Notes: generated by a model from the sequence alone, not told the origin. DNA of 64,000 bases from Deinandra increscens subsp. villosa (GCA_039602395.1 JBCNJP010000025.1:104887604-104951603); one strand, 5' to 3'. Positions 32,634 through 45,779 are shown, counted from the first letter of the stretch. A program made the numbers and translations.

Positions 32634-34480
32634 CTCTTCAGCAACCCTTGGTAAAAGCTTAAGCCATTTCTCTTCAAACTTCTCCTACAAATAAAGCACC
32701 AAAAACATGCTATGACTAAGAACAAAACTACTAACATGCCAATGAAAAAGTTACGTACTTACCTTAGTACCAAACAGGTAAAGCACAATAACAACTTGGG
32801 TAGCACCTGTGGAACAATAATGAATCATAATGCATGACATAATCATTATCAAACCAACCAAACAGTAGTAGTAATACAAACAGAACCACAAAAGGTAATC
32901 ATTTTGCATTCATTGCAAATTTGGCATGAATATTTGTTGAGGAGCTAGATGATGGAATTTATTTGGAAGGTTTGATCGGGGGAAGGAACAAATTATCAGT
33001 CAAGATCATGCATGTTTTCACAATCGAAAATTTGTTATTTTTTTAGGGCCAAAATTGTTAGATTTATAAACTTTTAAGAGGGTGTCCACGTGATAAAAAG
33101 AATCTTATCACCTCAAGAAATCTGAATTTTTATGGAAATTATATAAACCACTAAACAATCCAAGAGATTTTATGAACACATACCTCTTGTTTCTCAAGAA
33201 CTTGGGATCCATATTAATAAAAAAAACACACAATTAAACACCTATCTACAAAGAAGACGGTTATTATAAGACATTAAATAATATATTTTTGTAGACTCTT
33301 TCTTCATGTCCTCTGTTATTATCAGCAACATTTCCAACAGGTCCCTAATGGAACCTAAGCTCAGATTATTGATTAGTTATTCCAGTCGTTGGGTTGGGTC
33401 ATTAGCATCACCGTATCATGCTGAGCATATAAATCTACATGAAAATATTGAAATTTTGGAAAGATATATTGATGTGCAGTTTGCTCAGTTATCTAGGTAC
33501 TAAAAATTAGAAGCATTATGTGCAATAGAGAGCATGTTACAAATATAGTGTGTAAAAAAATTGCATGCTAGTGGTGGCAGAAGGCAAACTGCACTGACTT
33601 GAGGGAGTATTTGGGATTTTTTGATACAATGAACTTCTCTTATCTATACCTTGGGTCAGTAAGTAATGGTAATCTAAAAACATAGTTTATGCAAATCTAC
33701 ATCAAATAATTATCATGCCGAAAATCATGCGAGCAAATAATAGAAAAAGAATTCGAAGACCAACATATTGAGTAAATACGTCTTGATTGACTACTATCAA
33801 AGTGAAAATTTAGTAATTGGATAACATAGCAGAAAAAAAGCAGAAGACCAACCATATGCGATGGTTAGCAACTCTGATGATCCAAAAGATTGGAGTAACT
33901 GTCTATGACCATGGGTTAATTTAGGTAATCAATTTGCAGAAGAAACCCGTTAATCATATTCGATACATAAGCAATTTACCGGTTTGGACGAAGCTTCCAA
34001 TCACATCGATCACAAAGCAAAATCATAATACAGAGTTCATAATTAGCTCCGATAATCGATCTGCGCAACAAAGAATTTGAGTAATCGGTGAGAATCATGC
34101 ATAGATGAATAATCAGTTAACAGATGCAATAGATATATTTTAGGATTTTTATCTTTTAGGGTTATGTAACTCGAATCTTGATAGGCACATCAGAAATCAA
34201 AAAGCAAAAATCTTGATTGCCTCTTTTAGTGTTAGCCACTTTTAGAAATCAGAATTCAGAATCAATTTCGATTACAGAAATCGTACATCAGAAAAAAACA
34301 CAGAAAATTGGTTTAACAAAAGGAAGATTTGCGATCTTGAACCATTTAGATTTTACCTGGAATCGATGGAAGTGAGGCCGAGATTGTGCACGGATGATGA
34401 TTATTGAAGGAGGCGAATGATCGGAGGAGCAGAATGAGATGCGTAGAGTTCGATGAAGATGATTATAATAAGATTTGGAA
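32634..34480 (-). pseudogene. Spliced-gene-like fragment of unknown function carried by the Helitron
   Basis: On the minus strand a leader-like segment starts around AACCCTAATTCC (telo-box-like) near 34480 and ends at a donor at 34357. Then 33980-34060, 32763-32806 and 32634-32684 each have canonical acceptor and donor sites, and the last three join in one frame to read IDVIGSFVQTGATQVVIVLY, then LFGTKEKFEEKWLKLLPRVA. The middle is hydrophobic and could be a membrane segment. A stop precedes the frame in exon 33980-34060 and no in-frame ATG is seen. It therefore looks like a captured and decayed gene piece. The parent gene is not recognised. Confidence 0.4.
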
Positions 34481-34630
34481 TTAGGGTTTGTTGCTTATAC
34501 GCCGCTAATCGAGGATCCGCGTGTGAATCATATAAGATCCGCGTTTTATTTAGTTTGGGGGCATTTGAGCGGGAAAATGATATCAAAGATTGTTGTGGTG
34601 ATGCCATGTGGCATCTATTCTTTTTATATA

Positions 34631-34672
<42 letters not shown>

Positions 34673-34674
<2 letters not shown>

Positions 34675-34757
34675 TTTGGTTTTATGAGCCCAGTGTGTAT
34701 CAATCAAATAGAAAATAGAAAATATACCATAAACGAATTGACGAATATATATTATAA
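34673..34757. other. Short spacer between two Helitrons
   Basis: About 85 bases separate the TA-rich 5' end of the larger Helitron from the CTAG 3' end of the next, which has the same orientation. No gene. Confidence 0.5.
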
Positions 34758-35322
34758 CTAGCATTTGAGACACATGTGTTTTACGGGCTTGTATTTTATA
34801 AAAAATTATAAGCATAAATAATTTTAATATGAACTGTAATGTAGCAATTGAATAATTGACTATTAAATAATTTGGGAGGAATAAAAAAGAAAGTCCATAA
34901 TTAGTTAAAACAATTAATCTTAAATTTAAACGTTTTTTAAGTAGTTGAATCTATGTGGACGAATTAAAAACCAAGTCTATATAAAACAATGTTTATATAT
35001 TTTAAAAAGTCAGAAAGAGGAAATGTCATTTAGGAGGAATTAAAAAATATATTGTAAATTGTGTATATCCATAATTAGTTAAAATCATGTACTATTAAAT
35101 CTTTCTATAATTATAAGTTCTAAAAATAATAAGATAATTGTGTATTTGGGCTAAGTTTTAAATTTTACAATTTAGTAAAACTCTAATTATGGAAATAGAT
35201 CATTTAAGTATAAGTGTAGTCTTTAACTTTATAAATAATCTAGGCGGGAAAATAATTGTGAGGTTGGTTATGGTAATGTCATGTGTCATAAAAACATTTC
35301 TTTTATAAGAATAGAAGAAAGA
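34758..35322 (-). mobile_element. Short non-autonomous Helitron (565 bp)
   Basis: The minus strand begins TCTTTCTTCTATTCTTATAA directly after A and ends CTAG directly before T, the exact Helitron insertion pattern. The 5' subterminal region (ATGACACATGACATTACC) is a decayed version of the GATGCCACATGGCATCACC block of the other Helitrons. The 3' hairpin is AAACACATGTGTC. No coding sequence. Confidence 0.72.
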
Positions 35323-36239
35323 TATATTGAAATATAAATATCATGTCATATATGTAATCAATCTAGTGTACATGAGCTACGAAATATTATTTGGGAAGGG
35401 AGATGTACATAATGATAATATTAGTTGGTTTTTTTCTCCGAACTGGGCCTTGCCGATAAGTAAATCGGGGTTAAAGTTTTTGGTTGCATGGGCCGAAATG
35501 TGAAGATTCGGCTACCATCTTTTGCTTGTCAATGTAAATGTAAAATTTGTGATAGAATAAGAAAGATGATGATCGAATTAATAATATTAGTTAAGTTACC
35601 CAACCTGTTCCCATTTCTTTTTCGATCGATCGATTGAGTCATACCCAGTCTTTTTGTAATTCACTTTAAAAGATACATACAAAAATCGAAGTAAAAAAAC
35701 AAATAAAACGTTTAGATCATATTATTTTAATGAAGAAGTCGAAATGAGAATAGAAGTAAATAAATTACTTGAATAATTTGTGTTATAATGATCTGAAAAA
35801 ATATCATAACAAATATTAGATCTTTGTACATGTAAATTTCTGATTGAATTTTTTTTTTTTAATTTGATCTAGACTATAAAATTGTTTCAAGTTTGTAAAA
35901 CTCAATATATATATACATATATGATTGAACAAATGAAATAATTATATTGTTGATTAATTCATAATAGAGTGCTAATTAATTGGCGGGATCGAGTCAATCT
36001 TTTATGTTGGTGATTTTAGTGCTATCAAAGTTATTATAATGCAATTGGGCTAACCTAAAATCAAATATAAACTTAGGATAGATGTAGAAGTTAGTTAGGA
36101 GGTATGAAGCGCACTCAGTGGGGATCTAGAGTTTTGTGTGAGCGGGGACAAAAAATAGGTCCGTTCAAAATCAAGTCGATTCTAAAGGGTTTGGTAAAAA
36201 AACAAATCGGGCCAAAGAGAAATAATTTATACTAATTAA
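35323..36239. other. Intergenic DNA, nothing recognised
   Basis: AT-rich, with no open frames or terminal repeats I can support. It ends where the CACTA terminal repeat begins. Confidence 0.4.
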
Positions 36240-36960
36240 CACTACTACACAAACAGGTATAAGCTACGGAATTTTGGTACGGAAAAAATCCGTAGCAAAT
36301 TTGCTACCGATTAGCTACGGATTAGCTACGAACACAATTTGCTACCGTTTAGTTACGAATAATTCGTAGCAAACGAAATCCGTAGCTAACTTCGTAGCAA
36401 CATCCGTTGCAAAATAAAAATGAAAAATTTTGAAAAATAATTCAAAAAAAATCCGTAGCAAAATCCGTAGCAAAACAAGAAAATGAATATTTATAATAAT
36501 TTCAAAAAAAGTTCGTACCAAAATCCGTAGCAAATCGGAAAATTAAAAATTGTAAAAATACTTTAATAAACACCGTAGCAAATTGCGTAGCAACTTTGCT
36601 AAAGATTAGCTACGACTTAGCTACGAACATATTTTGCTACGGTTTAGTTACGGATGATTCGTCGAAAAAAAAATCCGTAGCAAAAATGTGTAGCAACTTT
36701 GCCAAAAAGATTAGCTACAGACACATTTTGCTACGGTTTAGCTACGGATATTCCGTCGCAAAAAGAAAATGTAGCAAAATCCGTAGCAAAAAAGGAAATA
36801 AATATTTTAAAAAATAACACAGTTTAACAAAATCCGTAACACAATTTGTAGCAACCGAATAAATATTTGTTGTTTTTTAATTAAAACCGTAGCAAAACCC
36901 GTAAAGGATTTGAAAATAAATAAAAATAAGTTAATAAATCTATAGCAAGATATACATATT
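36240..36960. repeat. CACTA left subterminal repeat region
   Basis: More than twenty copies of the core CCGTAGCAA or TAGCTACGGA occur in both orientations. In characterised En/Spm elements such subterminal motifs bind the TnpA-type protein; that role here is inference. Confidence 0.85.
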
Positions 36961-37159
36961 TAAAAATGACCGGTTTTTAAATTTTAAATCTGGTTAAACA
37001 AATTCAGCTTGGTCAAATTTTGTGTATTTGATCAATATTTTACATAATCCAACTAATATAACAAAATAATACCAAACATGCTCCAGTACCCACTAAAAAT
37101 AATATAAATGTTAATAGCTCATAACACTTCTTAAGACATGTGTGAGTCTTCATAACATT

Positions 37160-38060
37160 TTGTCACTTTCTGGTTAATCATACCCAGTTATGGATATAAT
37201 CATGGGTGATCATAAATATACACAAATTCCGGTCGATGGTAATCCATTAGGGGCAGTTATAGTGATGGTCAATATTGGTTGATGATGATCTGCTACATAT
37301 TATTAACTAGACTCATTCGTTAATCGGTGTCAATTAGGGTAACAAATGGTCAATGATGATCAATTAGGATCGAAAATGATGATTAGGTTTAAGCAGTGTC
37401 AATATTGTTTAGTGATGATCAACTAGGGGCATTTAAGGTCAATAGTGGTTACTGATAATCGATGATGATCAATACTGGTCAATAATGGTTAATTAAGGTG
37501 AACTAGTGTTATATTGGCTAGCCATGATCGATTAGGGGCAAATGACCATGTTTAATTATGGAAATTTAGGGATTGGCCCAGTGGAGTGCATTATGATCAA
37601 TAGTGTTCAATTTTGACCGGATAATGATATTTAGTGTCAATACTAGTCAAAGATGACTAATTATGATCAATATTGGTCAATGGCCATCAATTTGGCCCAT
37701 TACACACAATTAGTGTCAATACTAGTTAATGATGAGAAATATTGCTCAAGCATTCATTGTTACAACGTAGGTCTAACTTGGTTAGTCATAATGATTCATG
37801 GTTAAACATAGTTAATATACGTAAAAACAAAGTCCAATTATGGAAAAACCTAGTCAAGCATACAGATTCATAGTCAAACATGGGTTTATACTACTCATTG
37901 TAGACCGCTTATGACTTATAATGACCAATAATGATGCATTTCAACCCGTTGTTACACTTATTTTACAATAGGCAATGTTAGGTCATACATAGTCAACGTA
38001 GGTCGAACTTGGTGAAAATATATGATTAATAGTCAAACATAATCAATATACTCCAATAAA
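37160..38060. repeat. Degenerate array of GGTCAAT / TGATCAAT words
   Basis: Words such as GGTCAATATTGGT, GATGATCAATTAGG and GGTCAATGATG recur dozens of times with irregular spacing, as in a decayed minisatellite. It lies between the left subterminal repeats and the transposase promoter region. No frame is open. Confidence 0.7.
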
Positions 38061-38070
38061 AAGAATCACA

Positions 38071-38128
<58 letters not shown>

Positions 38129-38132
<4 letters not shown>

Positions 38133-38305
38133 TAGGTTCAAATGAGAACTTTTTGTTTTGAGAACTTTTGAGAACTAAATCTCCACCACAAATTTTAGTT
38201 GGTGATCACTACAATTCATGGGAGGGGGGTATATGTAAATACAACTAGTGGCTTAAAATAGTTCTCAAAAGTTCTCTCAACCAATTAGTTCTCAAATGAT
38301 CCTCT

Positions 38306-38308
<3 letters not shown>
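38129..38308. mobile_element. MITE (180 bp) in a TA microsatellite inside the CACTA element
   Basis: The ends are GGGTTAGGTTCAAATGAGAA on the left and, on the opposite strand at the right, GGGAGAGGATCATTTGAGAA, an imperfect inverted repeat of about 20 bp. Both flanks are long TA runs (38077-38128 and 38309-38343), consistent with TA target choice. No coding region. Confidence 0.72.
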
Positions 38309-38343
<35 letters not shown>

Positions 38344-38346
<3 letters not shown>

Positions 38347-39907
38347 TTCACAGTCAGACATGAAATTATATTTTGAGTAGATTTTTGTAATAGAGTTATG
38401 GTGGACGTTTGTTTGACTTAGAAGAGATTTTTATTAAGTAAATTATCCTAGGCGTTTATCCATTAAATACATAAACAAAAAAATGTGACATAAATAAAAC
38501 TATAGTTAATAACTATAGTTAATACGTCGTGCGGTGTTGCCGTTATCAATCAATTCAAAATATGAAAAATATTAAAAGTAACCGGATCGGTTTCAATTTA
38601 AATGTAAATAAAAACCTACACATAATGATATATAGTAGTTTAAAAAATTAACATTAATTAACATTAATAAAAAAGAAATTTAAAACTATAATATATAGCC
38701 GTTAAAGAAAACTATATAACAAACTAATAGATAAAATTGATTAATTTAATTGCATCAATGTATTAATTGTGAATAAGAGATAAATTCATTTAATTTAATA
38801 AAAGAGGTATGTTAAAAGAAAACATCGAACCCAATCGGATCCACAACAAATCAGCTGGTAAATCGGGATATGGAGTCCTCATCTCCCACGTCAATCGTCA
38901 GTTATGAACCTTACAGTAACTCCCCGAAATTCCACCATCTGCCAGCGTTCTCTCTTCTCCCGAAAGCAACGAAAAGGACCGGTCGAAACAGTTTCTTATC
39001 CAGGTAACAATTTTGATTTACATGCTTTACATTATACAAATTAAAATGCATGGACAAGAAAGCAAATCATTTACTTGTTTGTTAAGAGGACTAGCTGTTA
39101 TCATGGATGATTTGATTATTTAGATTAATTTATGTTAATTTAGGGCTTCTTTGAAAGAGCCGACTGATCTTAATTTCTGAATAAGGATGTTTCATTTTTG
39201 ACTTTTTGTTGGAATTCCCTTTTTGTTTAGTACATGTTCAATTATCGCAAAATAATGTGAATTGGCCTGCAATAGACATTAAAAGATGAGTTCAGTTGTA
39301 ATCAAGAGGAAGTGTAATTGGTTCCTGCATATACACCTGTCCAAAAAATTTCAGATTCAAACAAAACAATAGTTTTGCAATGTTTAAGACAGATCACCTT
39401 TAGGTTGTATTAAAAGCTATAGATACTGAGCATAGATATGTATATATAGACATAAGTTTCATATATGTATAATAGTACATTTACATGAGATCTTTAATTT
39501 TATAGCATGTATTATTCATCAAACTAAATGTTCGCTCCATAACCTTCAACTATGTGTTTTATTTATGTACGTCTAAGTCTAATTTGTTTGCTTATATATA
39601 CTCTTAGAAAAAATTGATGGGTTATTTGGTGATGAATCACTTTATTCTGAATACCAACAAATCTGTCTTTATTCTATCTCAAAGGCATATTATCACTCTG
39701 TACCTTACCTGCAACTTCACTTTTACATTTGACCTTTCCCCAAATTTATTTGCTTGAGATCTTTAATATGTTAGATATATCATGAAGAAGATTTTGTTCG
39801 CTGTATGTTTTGTGTGTGTATGTGTTTGTGTAATTTATGTATGTTTTTTGTTAGCTAGAATTTCTTATTGACTTTGAACTTTAGGACCCACATTGACTTT
39901 ATTGGTT
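38344..39907 (+). other. Presumed promoter and untranslated leader of the CACTA transposase
   Basis: No coding frame is seen. A leader-exon candidate around 38890-39003 ends in CCAG followed by GTAACA, a good donor, and the sequence just before the start codon (CTTTAG at 39879-39884) is a good acceptor. This would put a long intron in the 5' untranslated region. It is inference from splice-like signals only. Confidence 0.35.
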
Positions 39908-42900
39908 ATGGAGTGGTATACCAATCGAACATGGATGTATAAAATGACCAATAGTGATGGATTTATTAATATTGAATACTGTGACAACTTGAATAAGTGG
40001 TTGGACTTTGTCTATTCTAATGAAGAAGTTGTTGATAAGAGGGTGACTAAGCGTGGTAAAATAGTACTTGACATCAAATGTCCTTGCTTAAAATGTCAAA
40101 ATGTGGGATATAGAAACAGAGAGATTGTTAAAAAACACTTGCTTATCAATGGCTTCATGCCTTATTATACAACATGGCATGCACATGGTGAAAATTCTAC
40201 AAGTGAGGTAGGACAATCTTCAACAACCATGGAAGTTGATAATGATGATGATAGTTATAGACGCATGGTTTTGGATAGCATGTCTTCATTCGAAATTAAT
40301 GCAGCAACACACTCAAATCTGGATTCAAGTACTTCGGAAGGACATGTACCAAATCCTGAAGCAAAGGGATTCTATGACATGTTAAAAGCTGCTGATGAGC
40401 CTTTGTGGGAGGGGGAAAAGCCCACAAATTGTTCAAAGTTAGAAGCTGCCACAGGTTTTTTGAATTGGAAATCACTTTTCAATGTATCAAATGCATGTTA
40501 CGACTATAACATTTCCATGGTGAAAGCATTGATGCCTGATAACAATAAGCTCCCTGAAAACTTTTATGATACAAAGAAAAGTTTACAGAAACTTAGTCTT
40601 CCTAAAGAAAGGATAGATGTTTGCAAAAATCATTGCATGTTATTCTATAAGCAAGATAAAACACTGACACAGTGTAAATGGTGTGGGGAATCTCGTTATA
40701 AGAGTGGCCGAAGTAAGGTACCTAATTTGGTCATGACATACATGCCAATTGGTCCTAGACTTAAAAAGTTGTATATGTCTGTAAAAACAGCTAAATATAT
40801 GACTTGGCATCATGACCACAAAACAAAAGAAGGTAGCATGGCACATCCAAGTGATGGTAAGGCTTGGAAGCATTTTGACTCGATAAATCCCGACTTTGCG
40901 AATGAGATCCGAAATGTTCGTCTTGGGTTATGCACTGATGGCTTTAATCCTAATAACTCGAACTCAAATCCTTACTCATTATGGCCCGTCTTCCTTACAA
41001 TATATAACTTACCGCCATGGATGAGTTTGAAAGACTCGTTTGTTAAACTATGTTTGGTTATTCCTGGAAGAAAGAGTCCAGGTCAAAACGTGGATGTGTT
41101 TTTGAGGCCGTTAATAGATGAGTTGAAAGATTTATATGTGGAAGGAATTGAAGTTTATGATGCTCATCGTAAAAGAAATTTTACTTTGAGAGCTATTCTT
41201 TTGTGGACGGTTAGTGACTTCCCCGCCTATGCAATGTTGTCCGGCTGGAGCACACATGGTCACTTAGCTTGCCCATATTGTATGGGAGACACTGATGCTT
41301 TTTGGTTACATGCTGGAGGAAAACAAAGTTGGTTTGACTGTCATCGAAGATTTTTACCTCGATCACACCCTTTTCGTAAAGATAAAAATGGATTTCGGGC
41401 TAATAAATCTATATCTTCATCTTTGGGACCTCCAATTGAGTTATCTGGTACGGAAATATATGAGCAAATATGCAACCTTAACATTCCAACTGTTTATGAA
41501 GGTGTACCGTATAACTCAAAGAATAAAGATCCGGAATTTGGTAAAACCCATAACTGGGTAAAGAAAAGCATTTTTGGGAGCTTGAATATTGGCCTATGTT
41601 GTTAATCCGACACAACCTTGATGTAATGCATATCGAGAAGAATGTTTTTGAGAATATATTTTACACAGTCATGGATACTCAAAAAAAGACAAAAGATAAT
41701 ATCAAGGCAAGAATAGATGTTGAACAACATTGCAATCGACCATCATTGCATACTTGGGTAGGGAGAAATAATAAACATATGAAACCAAAAGCGTCATACA
41801 CTTTAACCAAGGCACAAGTAAATGAAGTTTGTAAATGGTTGAAAACAGTAAAATTCCCTGACGGGTATGCTTCAAATATAGGGAGTTGTGTAAACATTAA
41901 AGATGGTAGCTTTTATAGCTCTAAAAGTCATGATTGTCATGTGTTCATGCAACGTTTGCTTCCAATTGTATTAAGAGGCATGCTACCAAACCAAATATTT
42001 GTACCAATCGTAGAGTTGTGCACATTCTTTCGTGTTATATGTTCAAAGGTGTTACACATTGAGGATTTACAAAAACTACAAGAAAGTGTCGTTGTAACGA
42101 TTTGCAAGTTAGAAAAAATCTTCCCACCTGGCTTATTTGACTCAATGGAGCACCTTATCATTCATTTAACCAAAGAAGCTATTCACGGTGGTCCAACACA
42201 ATTCAGATGGATGTATCTGTATGAGAGGTAACCATTTACACTTCATGAATTATTTTCTTAATATACAAAATGTTGCATAACTACTAATATTTTTTCACTT
42301 CATCTTTTAGGAAGTTAGGTCGATTGAAAAGGATGATTAGAAACAAAGCAAGGGTTGAAGGTTCCATTGTTGAGTCATATCTCATAGACGAGCTTTCCAC
42401 TTATTGCTCTATGTATCTTGAGCCGACAGTTAAGACACGATTAAACCGTGAGCCTCGTAATTTTGCCCCTAATATTCCTTGTTCTTCGAGTATCGATTCT
42501 CGGTTGAGTATATTCAAACATCCATCTCGAAGATTATTTGATAAGGGTGGACAACGAATTGTACTTACTGATGAAGATAGGCACAAGGCTCATACTTATA
42601 TATTGTTTAACTGTCAAGAGCTTCACGAAGCCATATGGTCATTTGATGAACATTTGAGAGATTTGTTCCCGAACTATGACCAAGAGACACTTGAAAAGGA
42701 GAAAGAGAAGTCATTCGCTAAGTGGTTGCAACTTCATGTAAGTAAAACCGTATAAGAATTTTATATCCTAACAAATTTTATATAATTGCAAGCATGTTAA
42801 TGAACAACTTTGTGAATGTAGGTTATCAATGACCCTAAGTATGAACATTTGAGAGATATAGCACAAGGTCCTCTCGTTTATGTTCAATCACACAAGGGTT

Positions 42901-43556
42901 ATTTGGTTAATGGTTACAAGTTCCACACTCAAACAGCTTACCATGGTCGGGTTACCCAAAATTGTGGCGTGTGCGTGAGAGGGGCTTCATATAATGAACA
43001 AGAAAGTGACTACTATGGGTTGTTGGATGATATTTTAGAGTTGGAGTATCATAGCAACTTAGGTAGTTGTGTGGTCGTTTTGTTTAAATGTACATGGTTT
43101 GATCCGGTGAAGGCTGTACGAGTGGACCCAAAGACTAAAATGGTTGATGTTAAACCCAAGGTTATAGGATGTGTTGATGACCCATTTATCCTAGCATCCC
43201 AAGCACAACAAGTGTATTACACACCATACCCTTCAAAGGAAAAGGGACTAAAAGACTGGTGGGCTGTTGTCAAGACAACGCCAAGGGGAGTTTATGAACT
43301 AGCTGAAGATACTAGTGAAGTAGGTGATGATAATAATGAAGAAGAAGAGGATTTCTATCAAGAGAATGAAAGGGTAGTTTGTACGGTCACTGATGATATT
43401 CTGCCTATCACTCATGTACAAGAAAATATAGTAGAAGAACTTGACGATATAAATGATGATGATCCCGAAACTACGACCGAAGATATTGATACAAATGATG
43501 ACGATTTCAATATTTTGCCCAATTTTGATGAAGAGGAATTTGAAGATGATGAGTGA
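39908..43556 (+). pseudogene. CACTA transposase (TNP2/Transposase_21), single-base frameshift
   Basis: Three exons (39908-42227, 42311-42737, 42822-43556) join at GT-AG sites and would give about 1160 residues. The N-terminus (RTWMYK, then CPCLKCQN and HLLINGF) is the transposase-associated domain. The TNP2 core follows with LCTDGFNP, PPWM, GRKSPGQNVDVFLRPLIDEL and GHLACPYC, then HNLDVMHIEKNVFENI. DUF4218-like (RNKARVEGSI) and DUF4216-like parts (VCVRGASYNEQESDYYG) complete it, and the tail is very acidic. One T appears lost from the T run at 41571-41575, which shifts the frame and stops translation at 41603; otherwise both frames are intact. The start is the ATG at 39908. It could be a sequencing error or a true inactivation. 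Confidence 0.9.
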
Positions 43557-43737
43557 CATTAGTTGGTTTGTCATTGCTAGCTTATCGAAGGTAGAATATA
43601 ACGATTTACATTTTGTAAATAATATTATGATTTTTACTAATTTTGATAACGGTTCTTAAGAATATTAATGTTTCTTACTATTATTTATATATAACCATTT
43701 TGTGGATGCTAACAATCTTGTTTTTGTTTAAGATATC

Positions 43738-45779
43738 ATGGTACGCAGTTTAGCAGGAAATTGTAGAGGTAACCAAGGGGGTGAATGAGGTGGCAGTCGA
43801 GGAGGCAAGCAAGGTGGTGACTGAGGTGGGGGTTAAGGTGGTATATACAACGGCGGGCGAGTAACACCAGATGGAAATCAATCTCACCATGAGGTTGATG
43901 ATGTTGATGATGAGGAGCCTACCGCTCCTAGTTGGCGGGGACCGGCTATCCCAACCCCACTACCTTTCAGTAGAAAATCATATTTGGATTTGGGTTGAAC
44001 ATGATGAGTAAGTGTGTGTATATATATATTCTCTTTATATATAAACAAAATATCTCATTAATGTTGAGTATGGTGCATTGTTTCTATTTTGTAGATTTAA
44101 TATTCAGGTTCCGGTTACTAGCCATGGTCACGGTCAGCAGTCCGTGGCAAGGATGGAAAGATGTTCCTTTCCATCATCTTGATCGCATGTTTGAGCGTTT
44201 TAAGGTATGTACTTAAGGATTCATTATTAATTCAATAATAGGTTTTGTCATTTTGTCTTTTTAACTTCAGTGGCTAGTGCAAGTTAAAAAAATATATATT
44301 TACAGCACTAATTAATCCAATCAGATTACATTGCAAAACATCTCATGTGCAATCTTTTGTAAACAAAACATGATATACTTGGCTGCTGTAAGTTAGGACT
44401 ACACACACCATTCAACAATCACTACTAGTTAATTAGTTGTATTTCAAGATAATTAATTATGTTCCTAGAACTTTTAGAAATAAATGATCACCAACATAGC
44501 TATAGAAAACATAAGTTCAAATGAAAAGAAAAAAAAAATAGATTCTATACTCAAACTTTTCAAAAGTCCCTTATAGCAACAATGGACTGATCTAGTTTTA
44601 AGGCATGGACAGATTATCAGTTGGGTTGGATAAGTGAATACACACACATAACCTAATTTGTGATTATGTGATTACACACACATAAGTGAATATAAGCACA
44701 TAACCTAATATGTGATCAAAACCTAAGCGAGCATTTACAATATATACATTATTAATATGTTTTTTTTAGAAATAATATCAATGGGAAGATGAGTGGGAAT
44801 CCTCAGTTAAATCTTGCTGAAAGAAATGCATTGCAGGAAAGATTCCTCAAATGTTGCAGAGGGCTCGGAAGAGAGCCAATACCCTTGCGATTCAAGAAGG
44901 TATAGAAGTTGGAAAAAGGGAGATTGTATGGGGCTGGAGATATTGCTAGCCCGTGTGTTGTGATGACAGGTATTGCGTCAAAGCCGAGTACTTCGCATCC
45001 AACCCGAAGAGATGACCAGGTATGTATTCTCTTTTAGTAAAAAAAGTATATCTAATTGTAATTGTTATTATGTTGTCTAAACTAAGCCCAAACATCCCAC
45101 CATTGTTTACCTAAATGTATAAATTAATCCTTTATTATAAGTTTATAACAATAGCAATACCCAAATACACCTTACCGCTAGGCTGCTAAATAACCAAATA
45201 CACTTGTTGTGTGACCCAAATAATCTGACTTGCTGGACCGAGAATACCCAAGTGGCCAAATACACTGACAAGTACATGGAGGAAATTGTGAATTGATTTT
45301 AAGTATGAGCCATTGGCCACATAATCTGTACATGGAGGAAATTGTGAATTGATTGTAAGTATGAGCCAATGGCGACATAATCTGACATGCATGAAGGAAA
45401 TTGGGGTATACATGACATGGGTTTTCTTTTATAATTTAAAGCATCCCAATTGTTATAATTTTAGTTATGTACTGACTAACTCCAGGGTCAAAAGGGTAAT
45501 TTGGCTACTGCAAGTTTACAAGTTATGAGTCACTAGTTTAGAGGGTTAGTTTATTTGGGTTTGATGTATTATTACGGTTGTTGTCTAATTTGTTAATTAT
45601 AGGTATGACAGTTGGAGGATCAAATAGCTGAGCTAAAACAAGACAAAGAACAAAGAAATAACAGAGAAACAAGCTATGTTGGAAAAAAAATGAAGAAAAT
45701 GTGAAGTTGAATGCGGAACTGAGTGCGAAACTTCAATTGCTGTTACAAAACTTGTCGCCGAACTTTTCACCAAGTTAAG
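43738..45779 (+). pseudogene. Second CACTA gene (Transposase_24 / TnpA-like), decayed
   Basis: An ATG near 43738 opens a Gly/Gln/Arg-rich stretch (NCRGNQGG repeats) broken by several stops. Exon-like pieces follow: SPWQGWKDVPFHHLDRMFER ending at a donor near 44204, a segment with MLQRARKRANTLAIQEG near 44850-44900, and a final coiled-coil-like piece near 45610-45775 beginning QLEDQIAELKQDKEQRNNRE. The order (low-complexity head, W-rich middle, coiled-coil tail) matches the second gene of plant CACTA elements, whose product binds the subterminal repeats. Multiple stops and shifts make it non-functional. Confidence 0.5.
45273..45384. repeat. Tandem duplication, 56-bp unit, two copies
   Basis: Two adjacent 56-bp units (45273-45328 and 45329-45384), starting TACATGGAGGAAATTGTG, differ at about three positions. 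They lie within an intron-like stretch of the second CACTA gene. Confidence 0.88.

Larger units (their letters stand above)
29992..34672 (-). mobile_element. Helitron with helicase remnant and gene-like fragments (5' end approximate)
   Basis: On the minus strand the 3' end is a GC hairpin (CTCGTGCGTCGCACGGG) followed by ATCAAAAA, CTAG, then T. The 5' part near 34567-34625 carries GATGCCACATGGCATCACC, shared with two other Helitrons here (near 55400 and, decayed, near 35270) and typical of plant Helitron 5' ends. A long TA run obscures the precise 5' TC. Between the ends lie a decayed helicase C-terminus and spliced-exon-like fragments. Confidence 0.68.

Noticed and set aside
33306..33503. A 65-codon plus-strand frame inside the Helitron
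   Set aside because: It opposes the exon-like segments, has no recognisable domain and is of a length expected by chance.
34624..34815. Small proteins with long Ile-Tyr repeats
   Set aside because: They are translations of a TA microsatellite; the same applies to 29701-29733 and 56251-56353.
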